A stretch of DNA of 16,880 bases from RGIG1959 sp045651865 (lineage in GTDB: Bacteria; Bacillota; Clostridia; Oscillospirales; Acutalibacteraceae). The notes beneath the pieces are model-generated. The model was not told where the DNA came from and did no database searches. It saw nothing but the letters and a program-made list of their open reading frames with translations. Positions 1-8,868 of this stretch are shown piece by piece. The stretch covers positions 1-16,880 of the forward strand of contig JAZRTC010000155.1 in the NCBI GenBank assembly GCA_045651865.1, given 5' to 3'. Within the stretch, counting starts at the first letter, position 1, and each line of letters opens with the position of its first letter. Both the position numbers and the translations under genes were made by a program.

Positions 1-1
1 T

Positions 2-1963
2 ACGATCCGACTTCGATTTGAACTGGTATCCAAATTTCAACCGACGGGTGATCAGCCTCAAGCAATCGATGCGTTGGTAAACGGTGTTTTGAATGGCCAT
101 CGGGAGCAAACTCTGCTTGGTGTAACGGGTTCGGGTAAGACCTTTACAATGGCGAACATTATTGCAAAAGTCAACCGTCCGACATTGGTGCTGGCACATA
201 ACAAAACGCTTGCCGGACAGCTTTGTTCGGAATTCCGTGAATTTTTCCCCAACAACGCCGTGGAATATTTCGTTTCGTATTATGATTATTATCAGCCCGA
301 AGCCTATATTGCCACCACCGACACCTATATCGAAAAAGATTCCGCCATAAATGATGAAATCGACAAACTGCGTCATTCAGCGACGCTGGCGCTGTCGGAG
401 CGCCGCGATGTCATCATTGTGGCGAGTGTATCCTGCATTTACAGCCTCGGCAGCCCGATTGATTACCGCAATATGGTGATTTCACTTCGTCCCGGAATGA
501 CGATGGAACGCGATGATCTGCTTGCGAAGTTGATTGAATTGCAGTATGAACGCAACGATGTCAATTTTATTCGCAACAAATTCCGTGTGCGCGGTGATGT
601 GGTGGAGATTTATGAAGCGGGTGCCACCGAAACGGCGGTGCGGGTAGAATTTTTCGGTGACGAGATTGACCGCATCAGCGAAATTCATCCGCTGACAGGA
701 GCTGTCAAACGCACCGTTACGCACGCGGCGATCTATCCCGCGAGCCATTATATCGTGCCTCCTGAAAAGATGGAGCATGCACTTGAGGCGATTGATGCGG
801 AGCTGAATGAGCGCGTGGAATATTTCAAACGCGAGCAAAAGCTTGTGGAAGCTCAGCGTATTTTGCAACGCACAAGATACGATATGGAAATGCTCCGTGA
901 AGTCGGTATGTGTAAAGGCATTGAAAATTACTCGGCGGTGATGGCGGGGCGTGCTCCCGGCACAGCGCCGTATACACTGCTGGATTATTTCCCTGACGAT
1001 TACCTGTTGTTTGTGGATGAATCCCATGTGACTCTCCCGCAGGTGCGCGGTATGTACGGTGGCGATCGGGCGCGTAAGACAAGTCTGATCGATTTCGGGT
1101 TTCGTCTGCCATCGGCTTATGACAACCGTCCGTTGAATTTTGATGAGTTTTATGACCGTGTGCATCAGGTTGTCTTTGTCAGTGCAACCCCCGGTGAACT
1201 CGAACGCACCAAAAGCGCGCAAATTGTTGAACAGGTCATCCGACCAACAGGACTTGTGGATCCGGAAGTTATCGTGAAGCCCGTGGAAGGGCAGATTGAC
1301 GATCTGATGGAAGAGATCCGTTTGCGTGCCGCCAAGGGCGAGCGTGTCCTGATCACGACGCTGACGAAAAAGATGGCGGAGGATCTGACCTCGTTTTACG
1401 AAAATGCTGGCATCCGCATCCGCTATATGCACCACGATATTGACACGATGGAACGAATGGAGATCGTGCGCGATCTGCGTCTCGGTGAGTTTGATGTGCT
1501 GGTTGGCATTAACTTGCTCCGTGAAGGTCTGGATATCCCTGAGGTGTCGCTTGTAGCAATTTTAGATGCTGATAAAGAGGGATTTCTCCGTTCGGAGACT
1601 TCACTTGTGCAGACCATCGGCCGCGCGGCGCGAAATGCAGGCGGTCAGGTCATTATGTATGCCGACGCGGTGACACCGTCCATGGAGCGTGCCATTGTGG
1701 AAACCAACCGTCGTCGCGAAATTCAGATGCGTTACAACGCGGAACACGGTATTGTTCCGCAAACGATTATGAAAGATGTCCGCGATGTCATCGATATGGG
1801 CGGCAAGAAATCGAGCGATAAACCGAAACGGAAGATGACCCGCGAGGAGCGCTTGCGTGAGATCGAGGCACTCAAAAAGGAGATGCGTCACGCATCGCAA
1901 CTGTTGGAATTCGAGCACGCGGCATATTTGCGCGATCGCATCCGCGAATTGGAACAGCTTTAA
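2..1963 (+). CDS. uvrB: UvrABC system protein B, excinuclease DNA helicase subunit (5' end missing)
   Basis: UvrB is loaded by UvrA at DNA lesions, verifies the damage with its helicase fold and recruits UvrC for incision. The reading frame is open from base 2 and already matches the usual UvrB N-terminus (FELVSKFQPTGDQPQAID), so the true start lies just outside the window; the ATG at 74 is internal. The Walker A motif GVTGSGKT is at 119-142. The tyrosine-rich beta-hairpin (YFVSYYDYYQPEAYI), the Walker B-type DESH motif, the helicase motif GRAARN and a C-terminal UVR domain (ALKKEMRHASQLLEFEHAA) follow in order. Only about the first dozen residues seem to be missing. uvrA follows after 13 bases, the common uvrB-uvrA arrangement. 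No uvrC is present in this window. Confidence 0.97.
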   Translation, partial: TIRLRFELVSKFQPTGDQPQAIDALVNGVLNGHREQTLLGVTGSGKTFTMANIIAKVNRPTLVLAHNKTLAGQLCSEFREFFPNNAVEYFVSYYDYYQPEAYIATTDTYIEKDSAINDEIDKLRHSATLALSERRDVIIVASVSCIYSLGSPIDYRNMVISLRPGMTMERDDLLAKLIELQYERNDVNFIRNKFRVRGDVVEIYEAGATETAVRVEFFGDEIDRISEIHPLTGAVKRTVTHAAIYPASHYIVPPEKMEHALEAIDAELNERVEYFKREQKLVEAQRILQRTRYDMEMLREVGMCKGIENYSAVMAGRAPGTAPYTLLDYFPDDYLLFVDESHVTLPQVRGMYGGDRARKTSLIDFGFRLPSAYDNRPLNFDEFYDRVHQVVFVSATPGELERTKSAQIVEQVIRPTGLVDPEVIVKPVEGQIDDLMEEIRLRAAKGERVLITTLTKKMAEDLTSFYENAGIRIRYMHHDIDTMERMEIVRDLRLGEFDVLVGINLLREGLDIPEVSLVAILDADKEGFLRSETSLVQTIGRAARNAGGQVIMYADAVTPSMERAIVETNRRREIQMRYNAEHGIVPQTIMKDVRDVIDMGGKKSSDKPKRKMTREERLREIEALKKEMRHASQLLEFEHAAYLRDRIRELEQL

Positions 1964-1976
1964 AAGAAGGTTGATT

Positions 1977-4808
1977 ATGGCAAATGATAAACTGATCGTG
2001 CGCGGTGCGCGCGAACACAACTTAAAGAATATTGATGTGGATATCCCGCGCGACAAACTGGTGGTATTTACGGGGTTGTCGGGTTCGGGTAAATCGTCAC
2101 TCGCGTTTGATACGATTTATGCAGAGGGACAGCGCCGTTATGTGGAGAGCCTGTCGTCCTATGCCCGTATGTTCCTCGGGCAGATGGATAAACCCGATGT
2201 CGATCAGATCGATGGTCTGTCGCCGGCGATCTCGATTGATCAGAAAACGACCTCCAAAAACCCGCGTTCCACCGTCGGTACGGTGACGGAGATATACGAT
2301 TACCTTCGTTTGCTGTATGCGCGTATCGGTGTGCCGCATTGTCCTGTGTGCGGCAAGGAAATCCGTCAGCAGACGGTCGATCAGATCGTGGATCAGATCC
2401 TGTCACTTGAAGAAGGCACCCGTATTCAAGTGCTGGCTCCTGTTGTGCGCGGGCGAAAAGGTGAACACACGAAGGAACTGGATGCTGCACGCCGTTCGGG
2501 CTATGTCCGTGTACGGATCGACGGCAATGTTTACGATCTTTCCGAAGAAATCAAGTTGGAAAAGAATAAAAAGCATACCATTGAAGTGGTGGTTGATCGC
2601 CTTGTGATTAAAGCCGATATCGGCGGTCGTGTCGCAGATTCGGTGGAAACCGCCACGGCGCTGTCGGGCGGATTGCTGACAGTGGATGTAGTCGGCGGGG
2701 AAGAACTCAACTTCTCACAAAACTATGCCTGTCCCGATCACGGTGTCAGCGTGGAAGAACTCTCGCCGCGGATGTTTTCGTTCAACAATCCGTTCGGTGC
2801 GTGTCCGCGGTGCAGCGGTCTTGGGTATTACCAGACGCTTGACCCCGAAAAGGTCATTCCTGATAAAACGAAATCGCTTCGCGAAGGTGCTGTCAAAGCA
2901 AGCGGATGGGGCTTCTCGGAGAGCGGCACGCTGTCGAAAATGTTTTATGAAGCGGTGGCCAAGCACTACGGCTTCACGCTGGATACACCGATCTGTGATC
3001 TAACTGCCGAACAGCTTGATGTTTTGTTATACGGCAGTAAAGGTGAAAAAATCACAGTCACCAGAGAAAGTGAGTACGGTCACGGCACCTATAAAACCGT
3101 GTTTGAAGGCGTTGTCAACAACCTTGAGCGCCGTTATCGCGAAACGACCAGTGAGTATATCCGCGGTGAAATCGGTGCATTTATGAGCAATAACGACTGC
3201 CCCGACTGTCACGGTAAGCGCCTGCGTCCTGAAAGTCTTGCAGTTACAGTTGGCGGGGAAAACATTTACGATCTGTGCGAACGCTCGGTTTCGGATGCCA
3301 TTTCGTTTTTGCGTTCGCTGACGCTTACGGAGAAGGAGCGGATGATCGGCGATCGCGTCTTAAAAGAGATTCACGAACGGCTCGGTTTCCTTGAAAGCGT
3401 CGGACTGGATTATCTGACACTGTCCCGAAGCGCCGGTACGCTGTCGGGCGGTGAAAGCCAACGCATCCGTCTGGCGACCCAGATCGGCTCGTACCTTATG
3501 GGCGTGTTATATATTCTTGACGAACCGAGCATTGGTCTTCACCAGCGTGATAACGACAAATTGCTCGCTACGCTTCGCCGACTGCGCGATCTTGGCAACA
3601 CATTGATCGTTGTGGAACACGATGAAGACACCATGCGCGCGGCGGATTATATTGTGGATATCGGTCCCGGAGCGGGTATTCACGGCGGCGAGATCGTGTG
3701 TGCGGGTACCCCTCAAGAGATCTGTGCGTGTGAGAAGTCGTTGACGGGACAGTATCTGAGCGGTAAAAAACGCATCCCCGTTCCGAAAACCCGTCGTGAA
3801 GGCAACGGTCATATGTTGACGGTCAAGGGAGCAAAGGAGAATAACCTCAAAGGGATCTCTGCAAGTTTCCGTCTGGGTGCGTTCAACTGTGTGACGGGTG
3901 TTTCGGGTTCGGGTAAATCCACGCTCGTTAATGAAATTCTGTATAAAACACTGGCGCATGAACTCAACGGTGCACGAACGCATGCGGGGTATTGCGACGC
4001 GATCGAAGGTATCGAACATCTGGATAAGGTGATCGATATTGATCAGTCGCCCATCGGGCGCACACCGCGCTCCAACCCTGCGACTTATACGGGCGTGTTC
4101 GGCGATATCCGCGAGTTGTTCGCGTCGACCAAGGACGCCAAAATGCACGGTTTCAATGCAGGTCGCTTTTCATTCAATGTCAAAGGCGGTCGCTGTGAAG
4201 CGTGTCAGGGTGACGGCATTATTAAGATCGAAATGCACTTCCTTCCCGATGTGTATGTCCCTTGTGAGGTGTGTAAAGGACAGCGTTACAACCGCGAAAC
4301 ACTGGAAGTGAAGTATAAAGGTAAAAGTATTTATGATGTGCTGGAAATGACCGTTGAAGAAGGACTTGCTTTCTTTAAAGATATTCCGAAGATCGCCCGT
4401 AAACTTCAGACGCTTTACGAGGTTGGACTCGGGTATATCAAAATCGGGCAAAGCTCCACCACGCTTTCGGGTGGTGAGGCACAGCGCGTCAAGCTCGCTA
4501 CCGAGCTTTCCCGTCGTGCGACGGGTAAAACCGTGTATATCCTGGATGAGCCGACAACAGGGCTTCACACCGACGATGTGCGTCAGTTGATTGAGGTGTT
4601 GCAACGCCTTGTGGACGGCGGCAATACCGTCATAGTGATTGAGCATAATCTGGATGTGATCAAAACGGCGGATTATATTCTGGATCTCGGCCCTGAGGGT
4701 GGCGATCGCGGCGGTATGATCGTGGCGAGCGGCACACCTGAACAGGTTGCCGAGACGAAGGGTTCGTATACAGCACACTATTTAGCACCTCTGCTGAAAG
4801 GGGAATGA
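1977..4808 (+). CDS. uvrA: UvrABC system protein A, DNA damage sensor ATPase
   Basis: UvrA dimerises, scans DNA for distortions and delivers UvrB in nucleotide excision repair. The ATG at 1977 has an AGAAGG-type ribosome binding site and gives 943 residues, the normal UvrA length. The frame stays open upstream inside uvrB, but those codons do not look like UvrA. Walker A sites are at residues 33-41 (GLSGSGKSS) and 641-649 (GVSGSGKST), and ABC signatures (TLSGGESQR, TLSGGEAQR) mark both halves. Cysteine pairs for zinc are visible: C252/H255 with C276/C279, a CPDC pair near the middle, and CEAC/CEVC in the second half. The first site has CxxH where E. coli UvrA has CxxC, which should still bind zinc. 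It is probably co-transcribed with uvrB. Confidence 0.97.
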   Translation: MANDKLIVRGAREHNLKNIDVDIPRDKLVVFTGLSGSGKSSLAFDTIYAEGQRRYVESLSSYARMFLGQMDKPDVDQIDGLSPAISIDQKTTSKNPRSTVGTVTEIYDYLRLLYARIGVPHCPVCGKEIRQQTVDQIVDQILSLEEGTRIQVLAPVVRGRKGEHTKELDAARRSGYVRVRIDGNVYDLSEEIKLEKNKKHTIEVVVDRLVIKADIGGRVADSVETATALSGGLLTVDVVGGEELNFSQNYACPDHGVSVEELSPRMFSFNNPFGACPRCSGLGYYQTLDPEKVIPDKTKSLREGAVKASGWGFSESGTLSKMFYEAVAKHYGFTLDTPICDLTAEQLDVLLYGSKGEKITVTRESEYGHGTYKTVFEGVVNNLERRYRETTSEYIRGEIGAFMSNNDCPDCHGKRLRPESLAVTVGGENIYDLCERSVSDAISFLRSLTLTEKERMIGDRVLKEIHERLGFLESVGLDYLTLSRSAGTLSGGESQRIRLATQIGSYLMGVLYILDEPSIGLHQRDNDKLLATLRRLRDLGNTLIVVEHDEDTMRAADYIVDIGPGAGIHGGEIVCAGTPQEICACEKSLTGQYLSGKKRIPVPKTRREGNGHMLTVKGAKENNLKGISASFRLGAFNCVTGVSGSGKSTLVNEILYKTLAHELNGARTHAGYCDAIEGIEHLDKVIDIDQSPIGRTPRSNPATYTGVFGDIRELFASTKDAKMHGFNAGRFSFNVKGGRCEACQGDGIIKIEMHFLPDVYVPCEVCKGQRYNRETLEVKYKGKSIYDVLEMTVEEGLAFFKDIPKIARKLQTLYEVGLGYIKIGQSSTTLSGGEAQRVKLATELSRRATGKTVYILDEPTTGLHTDDVRQLIEVLQRLVDGGNTVIVIEHNLDVIKTADYILDLGPEGGDRGGMIVASGTPEQVAETKGSYTAHYLAPLLKGE

Positions 4809-4812
4809 TATT

Positions 4813-5829
4813 ATGAAAGATATGATCAGACAGCTTTGCAATGCTTCTGGTGCGGGCGGTCATGCCGCTGTGTCGGAGGTTGTGAAAGCGCTTGTAAGCG
4901 AATACGCGGATGAGGTTCGCACGGATGCACTGGGCAATGTGATTGCTGTGCGCAAATGCGGCAAGGATACCGCTCCTGTGTTGCTGCTGGAGGCACACAT
5001 CGATGAAATCGGATTTGTTGTAACCCATGTGGATGATGACGGCTTCGTCCATGTCTCCAACTGCGGCGGCATCGACCGCCGTGTACTGGCGGCGGCAGAG
5101 GTGACGCTGCTGACCGAACCGCCTCTTTGCGGTGTGTTTTGTTCAACACCTCCTCATCTGGCGGGTGAGGACAGCAAGCTCAAATCTCTTGAAGAAATGG
5201 GTATTGATATCGGCTATCCTGCCGAGGAGGCAAAAGTGCTTGTCGAAAAGGGTACGCGCGGTGTGTTTCGTGCGCATTTCAGCGAGTTGTCTGAGCATCT
5301 GGTTTGTGCCAAAGCACTGGATGATCGTGCAGGCTGTGCAGCAGTCATTGAAGCCCTGCGTCTGTTGAAGAATGAGAAATTGGCGTGCGATGTTGTGGCG
5401 CTGTTTGCTGTACAAGAGGAAGTCGGCGGAGCGGGTGCAACGGTTGCGGCGTTTGATATCGCACCAACCGCCGCGATTGCGACGGATGTCAGCTTTGCGC
5501 TGACTCCCGATGCGGCACCGCACAAATGCGGTAAACTCGGAGAAGGTCCGATGATTGGTATTTCGCCGACACTGGATTATGTGCTGACCGAACGCATCAA
5601 AGCCATTGCCAAACGCGAGGAAATCGCGGTGCAATATGAGGTGATGGGCGGTTCCACCGGCACGGATGCGGACAGCATTTTTGTGTCGAAAAGCGGTGTT
5701 CCGACCGCGTTGTTGTCGATTCCTCAACGCTATATGCATACGCCGGTCGAGGTAGTCGATGTGCGCGATGTGCAAGGTGTTGCGCAATTGATGGCAGAAG
5801 TGGCAAAGGAGGGGATGGTATCGTGCTGA
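4813..5829 (+). CDS. M42 family metallo-aminopeptidase (FrvX/YsdC/glutamyl aminopeptidase type), first copy
   Basis: This is a cytosolic, probably dodecameric, two-metal aminopeptidase that trims short peptides; substrate preference cannot be read from sequence. The 338-residue length fits M42. Expected metal and catalytic residues are present: H62 and D64 in AHIDEIG, the DDR motif at 170-172, the glutamate pair E202/E203 in QEEVGGAGA, D225 in ATDVS, and H309 in RYMHTPVE. The start ATG at 4813 follows an AAAGGGGA ribosome binding site and lies four bases after the uvrA stop, so the gene probably sits on the uvrBA transcript. The next gene is a diverged paralogue overlapping it by seven bases. 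Endoglucanase annotations are common for this family but are misnomers. Confidence 0.9.
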   Translation: MKDMIRQLCNASGAGGHAAVSEVVKALVSEYADEVRTDALGNVIAVRKCGKDTAPVLLLEAHIDEIGFVVTHVDDDGFVHVSNCGGIDRRVLAAAEVTLLTEPPLCGVFCSTPPHLAGEDSKLKSLEEMGIDIGYPAEEAKVLVEKGTRGVFRAHFSELSEHLVCAKALDDRAGCAAVIEALRLLKNEKLACDVVALFAVQEEVGGAGATVAAFDIAPTAAIATDVSFALTPDAAPHKCGKLGEGPMIGISPTLDYVLTERIKAIAKREEIAVQYEVMGGSTGTDADSIFVSKSGVPTALLSIPQRYMHTPVEVVDVRDVQGVAQLMAEVAKEGMVSC

Positions 5830-6836
5830 ATACATTGAAAGAGCTTTGTCTGCTCGATGGCGTTTCGGGACGCGAACATCCCGTGCGCGATTACATTCAA
5901 TCGAAACTGAGCGGCATAGAATATATTGATGAGATGCGTACCGATGCACTCGGTAATTTGCTGGTGCATCTCAAAGGCAAACAAGCGGCAACCAAAACGC
6001 TGATGATCGCGGCGCATATGGACGAAGTCGGTGTGATTGCGACAGGTGTGACTTCGGACGGCTTTGTGCGGTTTGCAACCGTCGGCGGTATTGATAAAGC
6101 GGTGCTGTTCGGACATCGTGTACGCTTCGGCAAGCATATCGGTGTGATCGGCGGCAAAGCGATTCATATGTGCAAGGGTGACGAAAAGTCGGAAATTCCC
6201 GGTGGTGATCTGCTGATTGATATCGGCGCATCCTCCGAAAAAGAAGCACTTGAAAAGGTATCGCCCGGTGATATGGCGGTGTTTGACAGCGATTTTTATG
6301 AACTGGGTAAACTCGTAAAAGGTCGTGCCATTGACGATCGCGCGGGATGTGCTGTATTGCTCGAGATTGCCAAAACACAGCCTGCTGTGGATGTGTGGTT
6401 TGCTTTTACGGTGCAAGAGGAGATTGGCTTGCACGGTGCAAAAACCGCCGCCTTTGCCATTGCGCCCGACATCGGTATCGTGATTGATGCGACGACAGCG
6501 GCAGATACAGTCGGTGTCGCACCCGATAAGCAAGTGTGCCGTGTATACGGTGGTGCGGTCGTATCGTTTATGGATCGCCGTACGCTGTATGATAAAGAAT
6601 TGTACGATACGGTCATGGCGACTGCGAAGGAAAACGGCATCAAAGCACAGCCGAAATCGATGGTCGCTGGCGGTAACGATGCAGGCGCGATCCAGACAGC
6701 CCAAAACGGCGTCAAGGTCTCGGCGATCTCGCTTCCGTGCCGCTATATTCATTCGCCCTCCTGTGTGGCGGCGATGGAAGATCTGCAGTCGATCTATGAA
6801 CTTGTGTCGGCGCTGATCGGGCGTGTTGCCGTATGA
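5823..6836 (+). CDS. M42 family metallo-aminopeptidase, second copy
   Basis: This is a second M42 peptidase of 337 residues. The fold signature and metal site are intact: H65/D67 in AAHMDEVG, DDR at 171-173, E199/E200 in VQEEIGLHGA, D222 in VIDAT, GGNDAGAI near 283-290 and H310 in RYIHSP. After the last histidine the usual VE is SC (HSPSC), which differs from the first copy and could alter the substrate pocket. The start is a GTG at 5823, preceded by a strong AAAGGAGGGG at 5805-5814. It overlaps the end of the first copy by seven bases, implying translational coupling. Similarity to the first copy is clear in the motifs but low between them, so this looks like an old duplication or two separate subfamilies. 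A mixed oligomer is possible but unproven. Confidence 0.9.
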   Translation: MLNTLKELCLLDGVSGREHPVRDYIQSKLSGIEYIDEMRTDALGNLLVHLKGKQAATKTLMIAAHMDEVGVIATGVTSDGFVRFATVGGIDKAVLFGHRVRFGKHIGVIGGKAIHMCKGDEKSEIPGGDLLIDIGASSEKEALEKVSPGDMAVFDSDFYELGKLVKGRAIDDRAGCAVLLEIAKTQPAVDVWFAFTVQEEIGLHGAKTAAFAIAPDIGIVIDATTAADTVGVAPDKQVCRVYGGAVVSFMDRRTLYDKELYDTVMATAKENGIKAQPKSMVAGGNDAGAIQTAQNGVKVSAISLPCRYIHSPSCVAAMEDLQSIYELVSALIGRVAV

Positions 6837-7573
6837 TGCGGCAAGCGGATGCGCAAAATGTTGCGCTGTGGACTCCCGATACCGAGGCGGCACTTCGGCA
6901 GTGCGGTCAGTTTGCCGCATACGGTGCAGAGCAAGGTTTTCTTCGCTTTTATGACGATGATAACGGCAATCGCTTGTCACTTTTTGAAAACGCCGCATGT
7001 ATGGATGTGCATGGCGATACGGAGGAGATGTGTCTGTTTCTGACAATGGATCCTACCGTACAGACAGTGCGTACGGATGCTCAGACAGCGGCTTTGTTAG
7101 CGCAGATGTGGGGCGTGTCGTATAAAACTGAAGCCGTAATGCAGGCTCCGGCGGATGCCGCTGTTCACGGAGTTGTTTCGCAAATGCCGCTTCGTGATGT
7201 ATACGATGTGCTTGTTGAAGGTTTCGGAAAAGATGCCATTCCGCCGTTTGATGCGTGGTATGCCGATGTACATCACCGTTATCGCCGCGGCTTATGTCGT
7301 GCGGTCGGTGTGTATGAAAACGGTGTTGCCGTTGCGTGTGCGATGACAGTGGCGGAATGTGACGCTGCCGCGCTGATCGGCGCGGTGGCAACCCGCTCGC
7401 AAGCGCGCGGAAAAGGCTATGCTTCGGCTTGCGTGCTCACGCTCTCGGCGATGTTGCAGGCTGAGCACAAGCGCGTGTTGTTATCCCCGAAAAACGAGTA
7501 CGCTCACCGCTTATATGACCGTATCGGCTTTACGGTGATCGGCGAGTGGGGAAGTGTTGATAAAACGGAATAA
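6833..7573 (+). CDS. GNAT family N-acetyltransferase
   Basis: The C-terminal part (about residues 160-240) has the acetyl-CoA binding signature of GNAT enzymes: the beta strand IGAVATRSQ followed by the pyrophosphate loop ARGKGYAS at 191-198, then NEYAHRLYDRIGF near 221-232, the usual motif B ending. The N-terminal 150 residues carry no signature I recognise; similar architectures have a degenerate first GNAT-like half. The substrate is unknown; such proteins acetylate small amines, peptides or protein N-termini. The ATG at 6833 overlaps the previous stop (ATGA), and a second ATG at 6836 is equally possible, differing by one residue. The gene ends 20 bases before the PLP enzyme gene. Confidence 0.82.
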   Translation: MMRQADAQNVALWTPDTEAALRQCGQFAAYGAEQGFLRFYDDDNGNRLSLFENAACMDVHGDTEEMCLFLTMDPTVQTVRTDAQTAALLAQMWGVSYKTEAVMQAPADAAVHGVVSQMPLRDVYDVLVEGFGKDAIPPFDAWYADVHHRYRRGLCRAVGVYENGVAVACAMTVAECDAAALIGAVATRSQARGKGYASACVLTLSAMLQAEHKRVLLSPKNEYAHRLYDRIGFTVIGEWGSVDKTE

Positions 7574-7586
7574 GAAAGGATATACT
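7557..7586 (+). promoter_or_regulatory. Sigma-A-like promoter close to the PLP-enzyme start
   Basis: TTGATA at 7557-7562 (five of six consensus bases), an 18-base spacer and TATACT at 7581-7586 (five of six) form a good sigma-A promoter. The -35 lies in the last codons of the acetyltransferase gene. A start about seven bases after the -10 would fall at roughly 7593, immediately before the ATG at 7594, giving an mRNA with little or no leader. Chance resemblance is possible because part of the element is coding. Confidence 0.45.
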
Positions 7587-7593
7587 GTAAGCT

Positions 7594-8868
7594 ATGAATA
7601 CCTCCTTTTTTGATATACCCGCATCTCTTGGCGCGGCGTCTGATGCTGCGCTGGCAGGTACAAAAGATGCGTTTGCACGCATCGATGAGATCACCGAATA
7701 CAACCAACAGAAGGTGCTGTCGGCATTTATTGAGTTTCATGTGAGTGAAACGCATTTTGTGCCAACTACCGGTTACGGTTACGGCGATCGCGGCAGAGAT
7801 ACGCTGGATGAGCTGTTTGCGAAAGTGATGGGTGCTGAAGATGCGCTTGTGCGTCATTCGATCGTGTCGGGTACGCACGCCATCACGGTAGCGTTGTTTG
7901 GTGTGCTTCGTCCGAACGATGTGTTGCTTGCGGCAACGGGCGCGCCGTACGATACGCTTCTCGGTGTGATCGGTGCAGGCGCACACAGCGACGGTTCGCT
8001 TGCGGATTACGGCATCGGCTATTCCGAAGTGCCGCTGAAAAATGACCGTCCGGATCTTGAGGGCATCCGCGAGGCACTTCGTAACGATACCCGCATCAAA
8101 GTGGTGCATGTGCAACGCTCGCGCGGGTATTCGCTTCGCCCGTCGCTTTCGGTCGCCGAGATTGGTGAAATTGTCAAAGCAGTGCGCGAGGTTCGCTCGG
8201 ATGCTATTGTCTTTGTGGATAATTGCTACGGCGAGTTTGTGGAAAAGATCGAACCGACCGCTGTCGGTGCGGATTTGATGGCAGGTTCACTGATTAAAAA
8301 TGCGGGCGGCGGTATCGCAGAAAACGGCGGCTATATCTGCGGCCGTCGGGATCTTGTTGAGCAGTGTTCGTATCGTATGACCACGCCGGGACTCGGTCGC
8401 GAGGTCGGCGCTTCGCTCGGTCATAACCGCTCGTTGTATATGGGGCTGTTTCATGCGCCGCATGTGGTGGGTGAAGCTCTTAAAACGGCGGTGTATGCCG
8501 CGGCACTGTTTTCTTCCTTCGGTTATGAGGTAACGCCGACAGCGGATGAAGTTCGCGCGGACATCATTCAGGCGGTGAAGCTCGGCGACGCGCCGTCGCT
8601 GATCGCGTTTTGTCAGGGAATGCAACAGGGTGCGCCTGTTGATTCTTTTGTTGTTCCCGAACCGTGGGATATGCCCGGTTATGACGATCAGGTGATTATG
8701 GCGGCGGGTGCCTTTACAGCGGGTGCATCGATTGAACTGTCGGCGGATGCGCCGCTTCGTGAACCGTTTGCCGCGTATATGCAGGGAGGTCTCAACTTCC
8801 ATTCGGGTAAGCTCGGTGTGCTTCTTGCGGCACGGTCTATGATGGAAAAAGGTATCCTCAAACTGTGA
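7594..8868 (+). CDS. PLP-dependent YnbB-type protein (methionine gamma-lyase-like, 'aluminium resistance' family)
   Basis: A fold-type I PLP enzyme of 424 residues belonging to the family often named aluminium resistance protein or methionine gamma-lyase family protein (B. subtilis YnbB type). Visible features are the PLP-phosphate region RHSIVSGTHAI near 88-97, the aspartate in FVDNCYGEF (D209) that would pair with the pyridine nitrogen, and the likely Schiff-base lysine K235 in GSLIKNAGGG. The reaction in vivo is not established; cleavage of sulphur amino acids is the homology-based guess, and the aluminium phenotype is historical. The ATG at 7594 is 13 bases from the AAGAAAGGA motif at 7573-7580, rather far, and a promoter lies between them. 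In other Firmicutes this gene often neighbours hfq, miaA or glnR; here it follows a GNAT gene. Confidence 0.85.
   Translation: MNTSFFDIPASLGAASDAALAGTKDAFARIDEITEYNQQKVLSAFIEFHVSETHFVPTTGYGYGDRGRDTLDELFAKVMGAEDALVRHSIVSGTHAITVALFGVLRPNDVLLAATGAPYDTLLGVIGAGAHSDGSLADYGIGYSEVPLKNDRPDLEGIREALRNDTRIKVVHVQRSRGYSLRPSLSVAEIGEIVKAVREVRSDAIVFVDNCYGEFVEKIEPTAVGADLMAGSLIKNAGGGIAENGGYICGRRDLVEQCSYRMTTPGLGREVGASLGHNRSLYMGLFHAPHVVGEALKTAVYAAALFSSFGYEVTPTADEVRADIIQAVKLGDAPSLIAFCQGMQQGAPVDSFVVPEPWDMPGYDDQVIMAAGAFTAGASIELSADAPLREPFAAYMQGGLNFHSGKLGVLLAARSMMEKGILKL

Noticed and set aside
482..1435. A 317-codon minus-strand open frame inside uvrB.
   Set aside because: It is fully contained in a conserved uvrB segment and its translation looks like antisense noise.
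1857..1976. Upstream extension of uvrA by 40 codons into uvrB.
   Set aside because: The extension is out-of-frame uvrB sequence without UvrA similarity, and the ATG at 1977 has a ribosome binding site and the standard UvrA N-terminus.
2083..3916. A 17-base identical repeat (TCGGGTTCGGGTAAATC) occurring twice in uvrA, with a similar copy in uvrB near 126.
   Set aside because: These encode Walker A loops (SGSGKS/T) with the same preferred codons, so they are not a mobile or regulatory repeat.
3507..4148. A 213-codon minus-strand open frame inside uvrA.
   Set aside because: It is a shadow of the conserved second ATPase half of uvrA with no protein family signature.
5730..7046. A 438-codon open frame on the minus strand across the second M42 gene and part of the acetyltransferase gene.
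   Set aside because: The + strand carries two well-matched genes here. The antisense product has no recognisable domain, is rich in His/Arg/Cys as expected of a mirror frame, and lacks a suitable ribosome binding site.
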